Source: Planctomycetota bacterium (GTDB lineage: Bacteria > Planctomycetota > UBA1135 > GCA-002686595). From it: a stretch of 64,000 nt of DNA. The stretch lies in the NCBI GenBank assembly GCA_028823345.1, contig JAPKBR010000014.1, positions 1 through 64,000 on the forward strand, written 5' to 3'. The notes under the pieces are model-generated. The model had not been told where the DNA came from. It searched no databases and saw only the letters and a list, made by a program, of their open reading frames with translations. Both the position numbers and the translations under genes were made by a program. Shown here one piece after another: positions 23,913-32,236 of this stretch. Within the stretch, counting starts at the first letter, position 1; each line of letters opens with the position of its first letter.

Positions 23913-24152
23913 TCAGTTGTTGCTGCTAGTAGCGGCGCTGTCCTTAAAGAACATGCCCTCGCCATAAGACCCACGGGCCTTGTCGAGCATCACAAATGCT
24001 GCCAGCAGAACCAGAGTAGTCACGATGATGACTGCCTCGGGCATGCTCATACCGGACTCTTCTTCAACGATTTCCACGGCCGCAGCCTTGGACTTGCGCG
24101 AGGTCGAGCGCGTGCTGCGCTCGCCTGCGGCGGATTTACGGGGACGTGCCAT
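23913..24152 (-). CDS. small single-pass membrane protein, basic N-terminus
   Basis: A 79-residue protein of unknown function. Residues 1-25 are Arg/Lys/Ser-rich (MARPRKSAAGERSTRSTSRK), then comes an acidic patch (VEIVEEESG), one hydrophobic helix at about 36-55 (PEAVIIVTTLVLLAAFVMLD) and a short polar tail. This is the layout of a small membrane-anchored partner protein. It begins 18 bases downstream of the coiled-coil protein gene and has a ribosome-binding-like AGGAG just ahead of its ATG, so the two are cotranscribed; a terminator follows. The coding-like composition, spacing and terminator argue that it is real. Confidence 0.78.
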   Translation of the reverse strand: MARPRKSAAGERSTRSTSRKSKAAAVEIVEEESGMSMPEAVIIVTTLVLLAAFVMLDKARGSYGEGMFFKDSAATSSNN

Positions 24153-24170
24153 AGTAATTCCTCCTGAAGC

Positions 24171-25028
24171 TTAGATGCGGGTTGAGGCGGCGTCGCCCTG
24201 GGAAATCGTGCGGCCGCCGACAGTCTTAACGATCTCGGCAACACACATGGCGCCCTGCACTTCGACCACGCGAACGCGGCCCTTGTACTCGGCACCGGCG
24301 TAGACTTCGAAGGTGAAGCCGCGCTTGACACCGTCAGCGGTGCCTTTGTTGATTGAAACGAGGCCCGGAGCAACACCATTGTTGACACCGAGGACTGCGC
24401 CGTCGATCAGGGGCATGTTGGCGATTTCCGCAACGGAAACGCCGGTGTGCTCGATGAGGGCCTGCAGGTCAACGTCCAACTGACTGTTGGTCTTGGTAAG
24501 GGAGGTCGTCTTACGCTCAAGGCCCGCAATCGCGTCCTGAGCGCTGGAAAGAGACGATTCCGCGTCACGCTGAGCTTGCTCGGCTGCGCCTTGAGCTTGC
24601 TCCGCATCACGGCGACTGCTCATCTCGTTGCGCAGGTTGGACTCGGATTGCTCCCAACGACCCTGAAGGTTGTCGTTGCTTTCGGCATAGGACTGCAAGG
24701 AAGCAGTCATGGTGGCCAATTCCGTGTTCATCTGGTTGCCGCGATCTTGCTCGCGGGTCAACTCAGCCTGGAGACGGTCCCGGTCGGCGTTAGCACCGGC
24801 GAGCTCGGCCTTGGCGGAGCTACGGGCGGTCTTCTCCGTGGTGTAATTGTTACGCAGGTCTTCGATCTCGCCATCCTTGGCTTCAATCGCTGCGTTCATC
24901 TCGCTCTGCAGGTCGGCTTTCTCCTGCTTGTAGTTGTTCGCCGTCTCGAGGTGGTTGGTGGCCCAGCCAAGCGCCAAAGCGGCGAGGGCAAGGTTGACGA
25001 CGATAAAGATCTTTCCGATCGAGCTCAT
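24171..25028 (-). CDS. membrane-anchored coiled-coil protein with a FlgT-C-like end
   Basis: A 285-residue protein. An N-terminal membrane segment (IFIVVNLALAALALGWA, residues 7-23) is followed by a long coiled coil from about 30 to 185, rich in Glu, Gln, Ala and Arg, and a C-terminal beta domain of about 75 residues: IDGAVLGVNNGVAPGLVSIN, then GVKRGFTFEVY and GRVRVVEVQGAMCVAEI. The end resembles the small beta-barrel found at the C-terminus of FlgT and in several planctomycete proteins. The domain order suggests a protein that spans part of the periplasm and binds the wall or a complex there. It lies just upstream of mreB, with a terminator between, so a cell-envelope role is plausible but unproven. 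Confidence 0.8.
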   Translation of the reverse strand: MSSIGKIFIVVNLALAALALGWATNHLETANNYKQEKADLQSEMNAAIEAKDGEIEDLRNNYTTEKTARSSAKAELAGANADRDRLQAELTREQDRGNQMNTELATMTASLQSYAESNDNLQGRWEQSESNLRNEMSSRRDAEQAQGAAEQAQRDAESSLSSAQDAIAGLERKTTSLTKTNSQLDVDLQALIEHTGVSVAEIANMPLIDGAVLGVNNGVAPGLVSINKGTADGVKRGFTFEVYAGAEYKGRVRVVEVQGAMCVAEIVKTVGGRTISQGDAASTRI

Positions 25029-25365
25029 GTCCGTAAGGGGGGTGGGGATGAGGGGTGGGGCAGTCGGGGCAAATGCCCTTGGACTGGGAGAAGAAATGAG
25101 TCCGAAGTGGACTCACAGGTGGGGACAGTCCCCGTTGATTGTTCGTGGTGGGCAGAGGGTCAGTTCCAAGGGCAACCGGAGGGTTGCCGACAGCAGCTGG
25201 TCTCTTTTGATTCTCTTACCCACCGTCATCCGAGGCCGCAGGGGCTCACCGGACTTCCATGGGAAGGGCGCGCGAGTATAGGCAGGCTCCCCCGGCTGGT
25301 CAAGCAACCCAAGGCTCCCGCCCTACAGACGTTCCGGGACGACCTATCCCCTGGGCCCCAGCCGG
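25029..25365. other. intergenic leader with several inverted repeats
   Basis: This 337-base gap lies between the lnt stop codon and the coiled-coil protein gene, both on the minus strand. Four short perfect inverted repeats sit within about 120 bases: GGCAACC/GGTTGCC (25171-25188), GGGGAC/GTCCCC (25121-25133), TGAGTCC/GGACTCA (25097-25115) and GGGC/GCCC around AAAT (25067-25078). No open frame with coding character was seen. Confidence 0.6.
25088..25115 (-). terminator. possible terminator or attenuator hairpin
   Basis: On the minus strand the 7-bp perfect stem TGAGTCC-ACTTC-GGACTCA is followed by TTTCTTCTC. It could end lnt transcripts about 250 bases after the lnt stop codon, or act as an attenuator about 70 bases ahead of the coiled-coil gene. 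The stem is short and the T-run is interrupted, so this is tentative. Confidence 0.35.
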
Positions 25366-27156
25366 TTACTGGGCAGGACTCGAGGATCGGCCAGCCCAGA
25401 GAAGCAAGAGCAAGCAAAGGAGGCCCAGAAGGGGGGTCTGAAAGTGCTCGCTATGGGCCCAGATGGTGGGTCCCTGATCCGGGTCCTGAGGCACCGGAAC
25501 CGTGGCTAGAAGGGTCCCACGGGCCATTTTCGCCTCTCCCAGGGGTGCCAAGATATCCACTGTGGCGCCCCTTGGATCCAGCACCACGGTCACCCCAGAA
25601 TTCGTCGCCCGCACGATGGAGCGGCCGCTGGAAATCGCAGCCAGCCGAGAGAGGGCCACCATATGGTCCATTTCCACACTTTTTTCGTACCAGGCCTCGT
25701 TCGAAAGCACCACATGCATGTCCAGGGGCCCCCGGCGGGTGGGGCTGGCAAAGGGCGAATCGAAGATATTGTCGTAACAAATGATCACGCTGGCCCGGTT
25801 TTGGCGTCCCCCGGCAGAATCGGCCCCCCCATCACCGGCCCCTTCGCCGCTCCTAGGCGCGCTGGGAAAACTCACCACCCCCTGCTGCTCCGCAGGCACA
25901 AAGTCCGGCACATACCCCCCCACCTTGCGCAGAGCGTCGAGCAAGAAGGGCATAGCCACAAAAAGCGAGGGATCCTCCGCCGCAGGCACTAACTGAGTCT
26001 TGGCCCCGCTCGGAACCCGGCTTGCGTTCGGTAGCCAAAGGGCCGAACCGTTCAGACGCCTCAATTCCCCATCGCGCACGATCACCTCTTCGATTCCGGT
26101 CAGAAAAGATGCCCCGTGGGGCAAAATCGGCCGGCCTAGGGTGGCCTCTTCCATGAACTCAGCCCCCCGACTCTGGAGCGCGGGCAGGAACGAGGGGGAA
26201 ACCCGCTGGGGCAAGCCAAAGAGAATGCCCTCCACTAGGCATCGGGTGATCTCGTTGAATTGGGTCAGGTCAGAGGTCTGCCAGGTCCCGCCAATCCAAT
26301 CGGGACGCCTGATGCCAGCCTCCACGGACTCAAGCACCGCCGCCGAAGCGACCTTGCTGGGTAACATAGTCTCGCCCCATACCACCAGATCGATGGGCGG
26401 CCCACCGCTGGCCTGGTTCGCGCTCACCGCCGCATGGGTCATATTCACCGGGTCCACGTACAACTCAGCCAAACGGTCGCGACCGAAAGCCTTGAGCCGC
26501 TGCTCTAGCCCCGGGGTCACCAGCAAGACCCGTGGCCCATCAATGGTGGTCGGTGCGGGCACGATTTGCCCCAGGAGACAGCCCAGGATAAAAGGCCCGA
26601 GACCCCAGGCATGGGTGGCCCGGGAGACCCGGCCTCGCTGGATCACGAGCGCTGCTAAATAGCCTCCCAAGGCCGCTAGGACCCAACTGAGGCCAAAAGT
26701 TCCCCAGACCCGACCGCTGCCGTTGAGGTAGGTCATGTCATGGGTCAATAGCCCCAGCCGCCACCAGCCAAAGGAGATCGGAGCGGGCAGGGTCCAGCGC
26801 AGGATTTCTCCCAGCAGCCACGCGGCGGGAACTGCCAGGGCGAGATTCAGTCGGCCCCGGGTCCGGCGCAGAAGGATGCCACCCAGCACGATCCAAAGGG
26901 CGGGCACAATCCCCATGGGGATCAACAGCCAAGACAGGAGGTAGCGCATCCAGGCGAACCAGACGATCAGCCCTAGGCTGGCGAAGAGCCACTCAATCCG
27001 CCGGGCCCAGGGACCGGGCCGGGACACGGCCAGGGCCCAGGGGCAAAGGGACGCGGCGCCAACCCAACCCTGTATCCAGGCCGGCAGGACTCCGGGCTGG
27101 GCTAGGCACAAAAGAGTCCAGCCCAAAAGCAGCAAGAGCGCACGGTTCCGAGGCAT
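25366..27156 (-). CDS. lnt: apolipoprotein N-acyltransferase
   Basis: A 596-residue inner-membrane enzyme of the Lnt type, which adds the third acyl chain to lipoproteins. The first 200 residues contain about seven hydrophobic segments; the remainder is a carbon-nitrogen hydrolase domain with the expected triad: Glu in LVVWGETMLPSK, Lys in AKTQLVP, and Cys in SVIICYDNIFD (ICYEDxF in typical Lnt). SNEAWYEKSVEMDHMVALSRLAAISSGRSIVRATNSG is the classic region after the Cys. The domain has extra loops, making it somewhat longer than the usual 500-540 residues. ATG at 27156 (MPRNRALLLLLGW) is chosen because the upstream extension has no hydrophobic or conserved content and overlaps the promoter region of the divergent operon. 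Confidence 0.9.
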   Translation of the reverse strand: MPRNRALLLLLGWTLLCLAQPGVLPAWIQGWVGAASLCPWALAVSRPGPWARRIEWLFASLGLIVWFAWMRYLLSWLLIPMGIVPALWIVLGGILLRRTRGRLNLALAVPAAWLLGEILRWTLPAPISFGWWRLGLLTHDMTYLNGSGRVWGTFGLSWVLAALGGYLAALVIQRGRVSRATHAWGLGPFILGCLLGQIVPAPTTIDGPRVLLVTPGLEQRLKAFGRDRLAELYVDPVNMTHAAVSANQASGGPPIDLVVWGETMLPSKVASAAVLESVEAGIRRPDWIGGTWQTSDLTQFNEITRCLVEGILFGLPQRVSPSFLPALQSRGAEFMEEATLGRPILPHGASFLTGIEEVIVRDGELRRLNGSALWLPNASRVPSGAKTQLVPAAEDPSLFVAMPFLLDALRKVGGYVPDFVPAEQQGVVSFPSAPRSGEGAGDGGADSAGGRQNRASVIICYDNIFDSPFASPTRRGPLDMHVVLSNEAWYEKSVEMDHMVALSRLAAISSGRSIVRATNSGVTVVLDPRGATVDILAPLGEAKMARGTLLATVPVPQDPDQGPTIWAHSEHFQTPLLGLLCLLLLLWAGRSSSPAQ

Positions 27157-27384
27157 GAGGACGAGCTCTGACGCATTCCTTGCACAGAAAACGCCCGTAG
27201 AAGCCCCTACATCACCCGCTTGCCCGGATGAAGGGGCACAATCATCTGCCCCAGTCGCGCTTGTGCTTGCCTCTGGGCTGCCTTTGCCTGTCATGGGCAC
27301 AGTGTACCGAGCCCGATGCCAGCCCGACCTCCGAAACTCGTCGGGGGTAGGCCAGCCCGGGCTTCGGCCCGATCCCCCCCATTC
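27157..27384. promoter_or_regulatory. divergent promoter region between lnt and the RND efflux operon
   Basis: This 228-base gap separates lnt (minus) from the adaptor gene (plus) and must hold both 5' ends. No regulator gene is adjacent, and no clear operator palindrome or promoter pair was recognised. Confidence 0.35.
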
Positions 27385-28746
27385 ATGAATCATCTGCGAT
27401 CCAGCAACCCCCGGCCCCTGGTGAAATCCCTCGCCACGGCTTCTCTCCTGACCTGTTTTCTTTCGGCCAGCCTCCTCCTGAGCGCCTGCAGTCAAAATTC
27501 CGGTGACCAAGCCGCAAACGTGGAAGCTTCCGCGCCGAAGAAACGCGAATTGCCCAGGGTTCGAACCCAACCTGTGGAGCAGCGCGAGATGCGCCGGGTG
27601 TTGGTCACCGCCACTGCGATCGAGTCCGCCCTTGAGGTGGACGTGACACCCAAGATCGGTGGCTTAGTCACCGAGGTGCTCGTGGAAGAAGGCATGGCAG
27701 TCAGCGCGGGCCAAGTGCTGGTGGTCCTGGACGACCGGGAAGCCAACGCCGCCCTGGAAGAAGCTCGCATCGCCTTGCGCGAAGCCAAAGAGACCCTGCC
27801 TGGTTTGAGTTTGACCGTCAGCGAGCGAGCAGAAGCAGTGCAACGGGCGCTCTTGACCCACAGCCAAGCGGAAGGGGAAGTCAAGCGCCACGAACAAACC
27901 GGTTTGATCAGCGAAAACGAGCTGAGCAAGCTGCGCCTTTCCCGGGACCAAGCCCAACGGGATTTGGTCAGCGCGAAGCTCTCGCAACAAAGTGCGGAAC
28001 TCAGCCGCGACTCGGGGGGCACAACCGTGGACAAAGCAAACTTAAGTGTGAACCGCAGAGAGCTCGAGCTTTCCTACACGCGGGTCAGCGCGCCCTTCGA
28101 TGGTGTCATCGCCATGCGCACCGTGCGCGAGGGTCGCAACGTGGGAGCAGCGGAAAGTCTGATGACCTTGACCGATCCCAACAACTTGCGGGCGGTGATC
28201 TATCGTCCCCAGCGTGAACTCGCGCTCTTTCAAGGTCGCGCGGACCAACTCCACATCGAAGCCCGGCCCGATGCTCTGCCCAACGAATCTTATGCTGGGC
28301 ACTTGACCATCGTCTCCCCCACCATCGACGCCACTTCAGGCTCCATCCGCCTGTCGATCAATTTAGAGCAACCCGCCGTCGGCGATGCGACTCCCCGACT
28401 ACTACCGGGAATGTTGGTGCGCCTGCACATCGTGGTGGATCGTCACCCCGATGCCCTGGTGGTGCGTAAGCGCGCCATGCGCCGGGAAGGGGATCGCCGC
28501 TACCTGTTCGTGGTGCGCGAGGGGATCGCCCAGCGAGTAGAAGTGGAAGAGGGCTTTCAAGAGGACCTCTTCGTGGAAGTGCTGCCCATTGGAGACGGCG
28601 CACTGGCAGCCGGCGAAGGAGTGATCACCGTGGGCAACCGCGAGATCGAAGCGGGCACCGCTGTGCGTGTTGAAGAGAATCAATCCCAAGAGGATGACTC
28701 TTCAGATTCCGCAACAGCCGAGACCGCGTCTGACGAGGGAAACTGA
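27385..28746 (+). CDS. RND efflux periplasmic adaptor (membrane fusion) lipoprotein
   Basis: A 453-residue HlyD/AcrA-type adaptor. ATG 27385 gives a signal peptide ending in lipobox LLSAC; an upstream extension of the frame lacks this sense and is dropped. The order is the usual one: a lipoyl half-motif (VTPKIGGLVTEVLVEEGMAVSAGQVLVVLDDREA), a helical hairpin with LTHSQAEGEVKRHEQTGLISENELSKLRLS, the second lipoyl half (YTRVSAPFDGVIAMRTVREGRNV), a beta-barrel and a membrane-proximal domain. The C-terminal 25 residues are Ser/Glu/Asp-rich. It links the inner-membrane pumps to an outer-membrane channel, which is not in the window. The next gene starts directly after its TGA. Confidence 0.93.
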   Translation: MNHLRSSNPRPLVKSLATASLLTCFLSASLLLSACSQNSGDQAANVEASAPKKRELPRVRTQPVEQREMRRVLVTATAIESALEVDVTPKIGGLVTEVLVEEGMAVSAGQVLVVLDDREANAALEEARIALREAKETLPGLSLTVSERAEAVQRALLTHSQAEGEVKRHEQTGLISENELSKLRLSRDQAQRDLVSAKLSQQSAELSRDSGGTTVDKANLSVNRRELELSYTRVSAPFDGVIAMRTVREGRNVGAAESLMTLTDPNNLRAVIYRPQRELALFQGRADQLHIEARPDALPNESYAGHLTIVSPTIDATSGSIRLSINLEQPAVGDATPRLLPGMLVRLHIVVDRHPDALVVRKRAMRREGDRRYLFVVREGIAQRVEVEEGFQEDLFVEVLPIGDGALAAGEGVITVGNREIEAGTAVRVEENQSQEDDSSDSATAETASDEGN

Positions 28747-31700
28747 GTGCAAGGCGAACAAAAACCCGCACGTTTGGCGTTCATCGCCACACGCCCTGTT
28801 GCGATCACCATGGTCATCGTGGCCTTGACGGTTTTCGGGTTGGTTTCCCTCGCGAAACTGCCCATGGACCTTCTGCCGGAGATCAGCTACCCGACGCTCA
28901 CCGTGCGCACCGCATTCCCCGGTGCCGCACCCGAAGATGTGGAAGACCGCATCTCGAACCGGGTGAGCGAAGCAGTCTCCACCATCCCGGGACTGGTGCG
29001 TTCCAGTTCTATGAGTCGTGCCGGTTCCAGCGATGTGCTCTTGGAATTGGATTGGGGTTCCAACATGACCATGGCGGTGCAGGACATTCGCGATCGCTTG
29101 GACAACGTGCAGTTGCCGCAGGACGCGGAACGGCCCTTGATCCTGCGCTATGACCCGAACCTGGATCCCATCCTGCGTATCTCGATTCGGCCGGCGGGGG
29201 ACGTGGCTCCTGGGCAAGAATTGGAAGCCCTGACCACCCTGCGTTGGCTGGCGGAAAAACGCATCAAGCGTGAACTGGAAGGGCTTTCGGGCGTAGCCGC
29301 TATCGGCGTGCGGGGCGGCTTGCGCGAAGAGATCGTGGTTGCCGTCGACCCCGAGGCGCTCACGGCCCAGGGTCTTGATCCGGCCGCCATCGGCCAACGC
29401 CTGGCGGCGGAAAACCTGAATGCATCTTCGGGGGAAGTCCTGGAAGGATCGACTCGCTTCCTGGTGCGCACCCTGAACGAATTCAAAGACGTGGAGGAGA
29501 TCCGCAACCTGGCCCTTGTGCGGCGAGGGGCGGCCACCGTGCGCATCGGCGACATTGCCCGGGTGGACCGCACCCACGCCGAACGGGAAGTGATCATGCG
29601 CATCGACGGCTCGGAAGCGGTCGAGCTCGCGATCTATCGGGAAGCGGGCGCCAACATCGTCGATGTGGCACAACGCCTCCGCGAAGCGATCCTGGGAACC
29701 CCTGAACAGATTCAATTGGCGGCCAAGTTTTCCGCACCGGGCGCACCCAAGCCCCGTTGGGACGAGCGCCAAAAGCTCACGCAAATCGCCTGGCACATGC
29801 GCGAGGACGCGCGCTTCAGCGTTCTCAGCGATCAGTCCACATTCATCGCCGCCGCGGTGCAAGACGTGCGGGACTCGGCCCTACTGGGGGCCCTCTTGAG
29901 CGTGCTGGTCATCTGGGTCTTCTTGCGACGGGTGGTGCCAACCCTGGTGATCGCCCTCGCGATCCCGATCTCGGTGGCCACAACCTTTGCGCCCATGTTC
30001 CTTATGGACGTGTCCTTGAACATCATGTCCCTGGGAGGCTTAGCCCTGGGAGTCGGCATGTTGGTGGACAACGCCATCGTGGTTTTGGAATCCATTTCGC
30101 GCTGTCGCGAAGAGGGTGATAGCCAGGTACAGGCAGCAATCCGCGGAGTCGGCGAAGTGGCTGGTGCAATCACTGCCTCAACCTTGACCACCGTAGCAGT
30201 CTTCGCCCCCATCGTCTTTGTGGAAGGCATCGCGGGCCAGATCTTTGGAGACCAGGCGGTGACCGTGGTCAGCGCCCTTTTGGTTTCGCTCTTGGTGGCG
30301 GTGCTGTTCATCCCCATGCTCAGCGCCTTGCCCCTGTTGGATGAGTCCAACCAATCCGGTGAGTCCCTCAGTTGGCTGAAGACTGCGGGCAAGTTCCTAC
30401 GCCAGCGCCCTCTTGCAGCTCCCATGCATGGACTCAAGGTCAGCTGGTCCGTCACGAGAGAATTCCTCTTTGCGGAGTGGCAATGGGGTTGGGCTCAGAT
30501 CATTCCGAGCTTGCTTGGTTTCCTGGGTGGGCTACTACGCTTGACGGCATTCGTCAGCCTGCGGGCTCTCGCCTTGGCACTGGCCATCGCCTATGGCCTT
30601 TTCCTGGTGATCTCCTACATCCCCCGCAAGATCTTCGACTTCCTGTGGGGCGCTCTCGACCGAGCTTACCCACCGCTCTTGAAGCTTTCGCTGGGTTCAC
30701 CAATGATCGTCATGTTGGGCGCCCTCGGTTTGGGATGGTTTGCCTTCGAACGGGCCAAGGGCTTGGGGCTAGAGTTGCTCCCGGAAATCCACCAGGGGGA
30801 ATTCACCGCCCATGTGGCATTGGAAGTGGGCACGCCCCTAGTGGTCACCGACAGGGTCTTGCAGAATCTGGCCAGAGAAGTACGCAGCCTAGAAGAGGTG
30901 GACAGTTGCGCCCTAACCACCGGCGTCGAAGCGGACACCTTGACCCGCGAAATTGAAGGGGACCACACGGCGCGACTGATGGCCCGCTTGACCTCATCCT
31001 CTTCCGCAGCACAGGATGAAGAGTTAGTGGTGCAAAGGGTCCGCGCCATCCTGGAAGCCCACCCTGAAGTCAGGCGCGTTGAGATCACGCGGCCCACCCC
31101 CTTCGCCCTCGACTCCCCCATCGCTGTGGAAATCACCGGCTATGATTTGGACGAGTTAGCCGCAGTAGCGAGCGATGTGCGTCTGCGCCTCGAAGGGGTT
31201 CACGGTCTGACGGACGTGCGCACGTCGATCCAGCCGGGGCACCCCGAAGCCCGCCTTGTGTTCGACCGGGACCGCACCCTCGAGTTCGGCTTGGACCTAG
31301 GTAAGGTCAGTAATTTGGTGCGCGATCAAGTCCAAGGCAACGTCTCCACGCGGCTACTCGATGGGGATGACCGCATCGACATCCGCGTGCGCGGGGACGA
31401 GGACATGCTCAACAGCGTGCAAGCGGTGAAGGCCTTGGTGGTCAATCCCGGCGCGGATTCCCCAGTGCCCCTTTCCGCCGTGGCGACCGTTGAGATCGTC
31501 CGCGGTCCAGCGGAAATCCGGCGCATCGGCAACTCCCGCGCAGCCCTAGTCACTGCGGCCAGCACAGGTATGGACCTAGGTGGCTTGGGCGAGCGCATCG
31601 AAGCAGCCCTCGCGGACATGGTCACTCCTCCGGAAGTGACCGTCACCATTGGCGGCCAAAAACGCGAGATGGACGCTGGCACGCGCAACTTGCAGCAGGC

Positions 31701-32232
31701 GCTCCTCTTGGCGATTTTTCTGGTCTACGTGGTCATGGCCACCCAGTTTGAGTCCCTCATCCAACCCTTTGTGATCCTCTTCAGCGTGCCCCTGGCGGCG
31801 GTGGGCGTGGTGCTGGCTTTGGACATCTTGAGCATCCCGGTTTCGGTGGTGGTTCTCATTGGCGCGATCCTGCTGGCGGGAATTGTGGTCAACAACGCAA
31901 TCGTGTTGGTGGACCGCATCAATCAAGGCCGCGCCAAGGGCATGAATTCCATCGCCGCGGCCACCGAAGCGGGAAGCGCACGCCTGCGCCCGATTCTGAT
32001 GACCACCGCCACCACTGTCTTGGGTCTCTTACCCCTGACCGGCTGGTTGGAATCGATTCCGATTCTGGGCATGGTGGGTGCAGGTGAAGGATCTGAGCTA
32101 AGAGCCCCCATGGCTATCGCGGTGATCGCAGGCCTCAGCATGTCGACCCTGCTGACCTTGCTGGTGATCCCTGTGGTCTATTCGCTCTTGGTGCGCGACA
32201 CAGTTAAAGGCAAAGAGACCATTGAGAACTGA
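28747..32232 (+). CDS. RND efflux pump, inner-membrane transporter 1
   Basis: A 1161-residue proton-driven RND pump of the AcrB/MdtB-type group. It starts at a GTG immediately after the adaptor stop codon. TM1 (PVAITMVIVALTVFGLVSLAKLPMDLLP) is followed by the porter domain; TM4 carries GVGMLVDNAIVVLES, so the pair that is Asp-Asp in AcrB is Asp-Asn here, a form seen in many RND pumps. The second half has the matching segments and ends PVVYSLLVRD. About 110 residues beyond the usual 1040-1050 lie between TM6 and TM7 (about residues 540-640), where two to three extra hydrophobic stretches are seen. It overlaps or abuts a second pump gene, suggesting a two-pump complex like MdtBC. Substrate is unknown. 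Confidence 0.93.
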   Translation: MQGEQKPARLAFIATRPVAITMVIVALTVFGLVSLAKLPMDLLPEISYPTLTVRTAFPGAAPEDVEDRISNRVSEAVSTIPGLVRSSSMSRAGSSDVLLELDWGSNMTMAVQDIRDRLDNVQLPQDAERPLILRYDPNLDPILRISIRPAGDVAPGQELEALTTLRWLAEKRIKRELEGLSGVAAIGVRGGLREEIVVAVDPEALTAQGLDPAAIGQRLAAENLNASSGEVLEGSTRFLVRTLNEFKDVEEIRNLALVRRGAATVRIGDIARVDRTHAEREVIMRIDGSEAVELAIYREAGANIVDVAQRLREAILGTPEQIQLAAKFSAPGAPKPRWDERQKLTQIAWHMREDARFSVLSDQSTFIAAAVQDVRDSALLGALLSVLVIWVFLRRVVPTLVIALAIPISVATTFAPMFLMDVSLNIMSLGGLALGVGMLVDNAIVVLESISRCREEGDSQVQAAIRGVGEVAGAITASTLTTVAVFAPIVFVEGIAGQIFGDQAVTVVSALLVSLLVAVLFIPMLSALPLLDESNQSGESLSWLKTAGKFLRQRPLAAPMHGLKVSWSVTREFLFAEWQWGWAQIIPSLLGFLGGLLRLTAFVSLRALALALAIAYGLFLVISYIPRKIFDFLWGALDRAYPPLLKLSLGSPMIVMLGALGLGWFAFERAKGLGLELLPEIHQGEFTAHVALEVGTPLVVTDRVLQNLAREVRSLEEVDSCALTTGVEADTLTREIEGDHTARLMARLTSSSSAAQDEELVVQRVRAILEAHPEVRRVEITRPTPFALDSPIAVEITGYDLDELAAVASDVRLRLEGVHGLTDVRTSIQPGHPEARLVFDRDRTLEFGLDLGKVSNLVRDQVQGNVSTRLLDGDDRIDIRVRGDEDMLNSVQAVKALVVNPGADSPVPLSAVATVEIVRGPAEIRRIGNSRAALVTAASTGMDLGGLGERIEAALADMVTPPEVTVTIGGQKREMDAGTRNLQQALLLAIFLVYVVMATQFESLIQPFVILFSVPLAAVGVVLALDILSIPVSVVVLIGAILLAGIVVNNAIVLVDRINQGRAKGMNSIAAATEAGSARLRPILMTTATTVLGLLPLTGWLESIPILGMVGAGEGSELRAPMAIAVIAGLSMSTLLTLLVIPVVYSLLVRDTVKGKETIEN

Positions 32233-32236
32233 TGTG

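Noticed and set aside
24447-25784. A 445-residue plus-strand open frame across the coiled-coil gene and into lnt.
   Set aside because: It crosses two well-supported minus-strand genes and shows no domain or sensible composition.
28702-29862. A 386-residue minus-strand open frame opposite the first RND pump.
   Set aside because: The sequence is antisense to clear RND motifs and is rich in His/Arg/Gln, as expected for a shadow.
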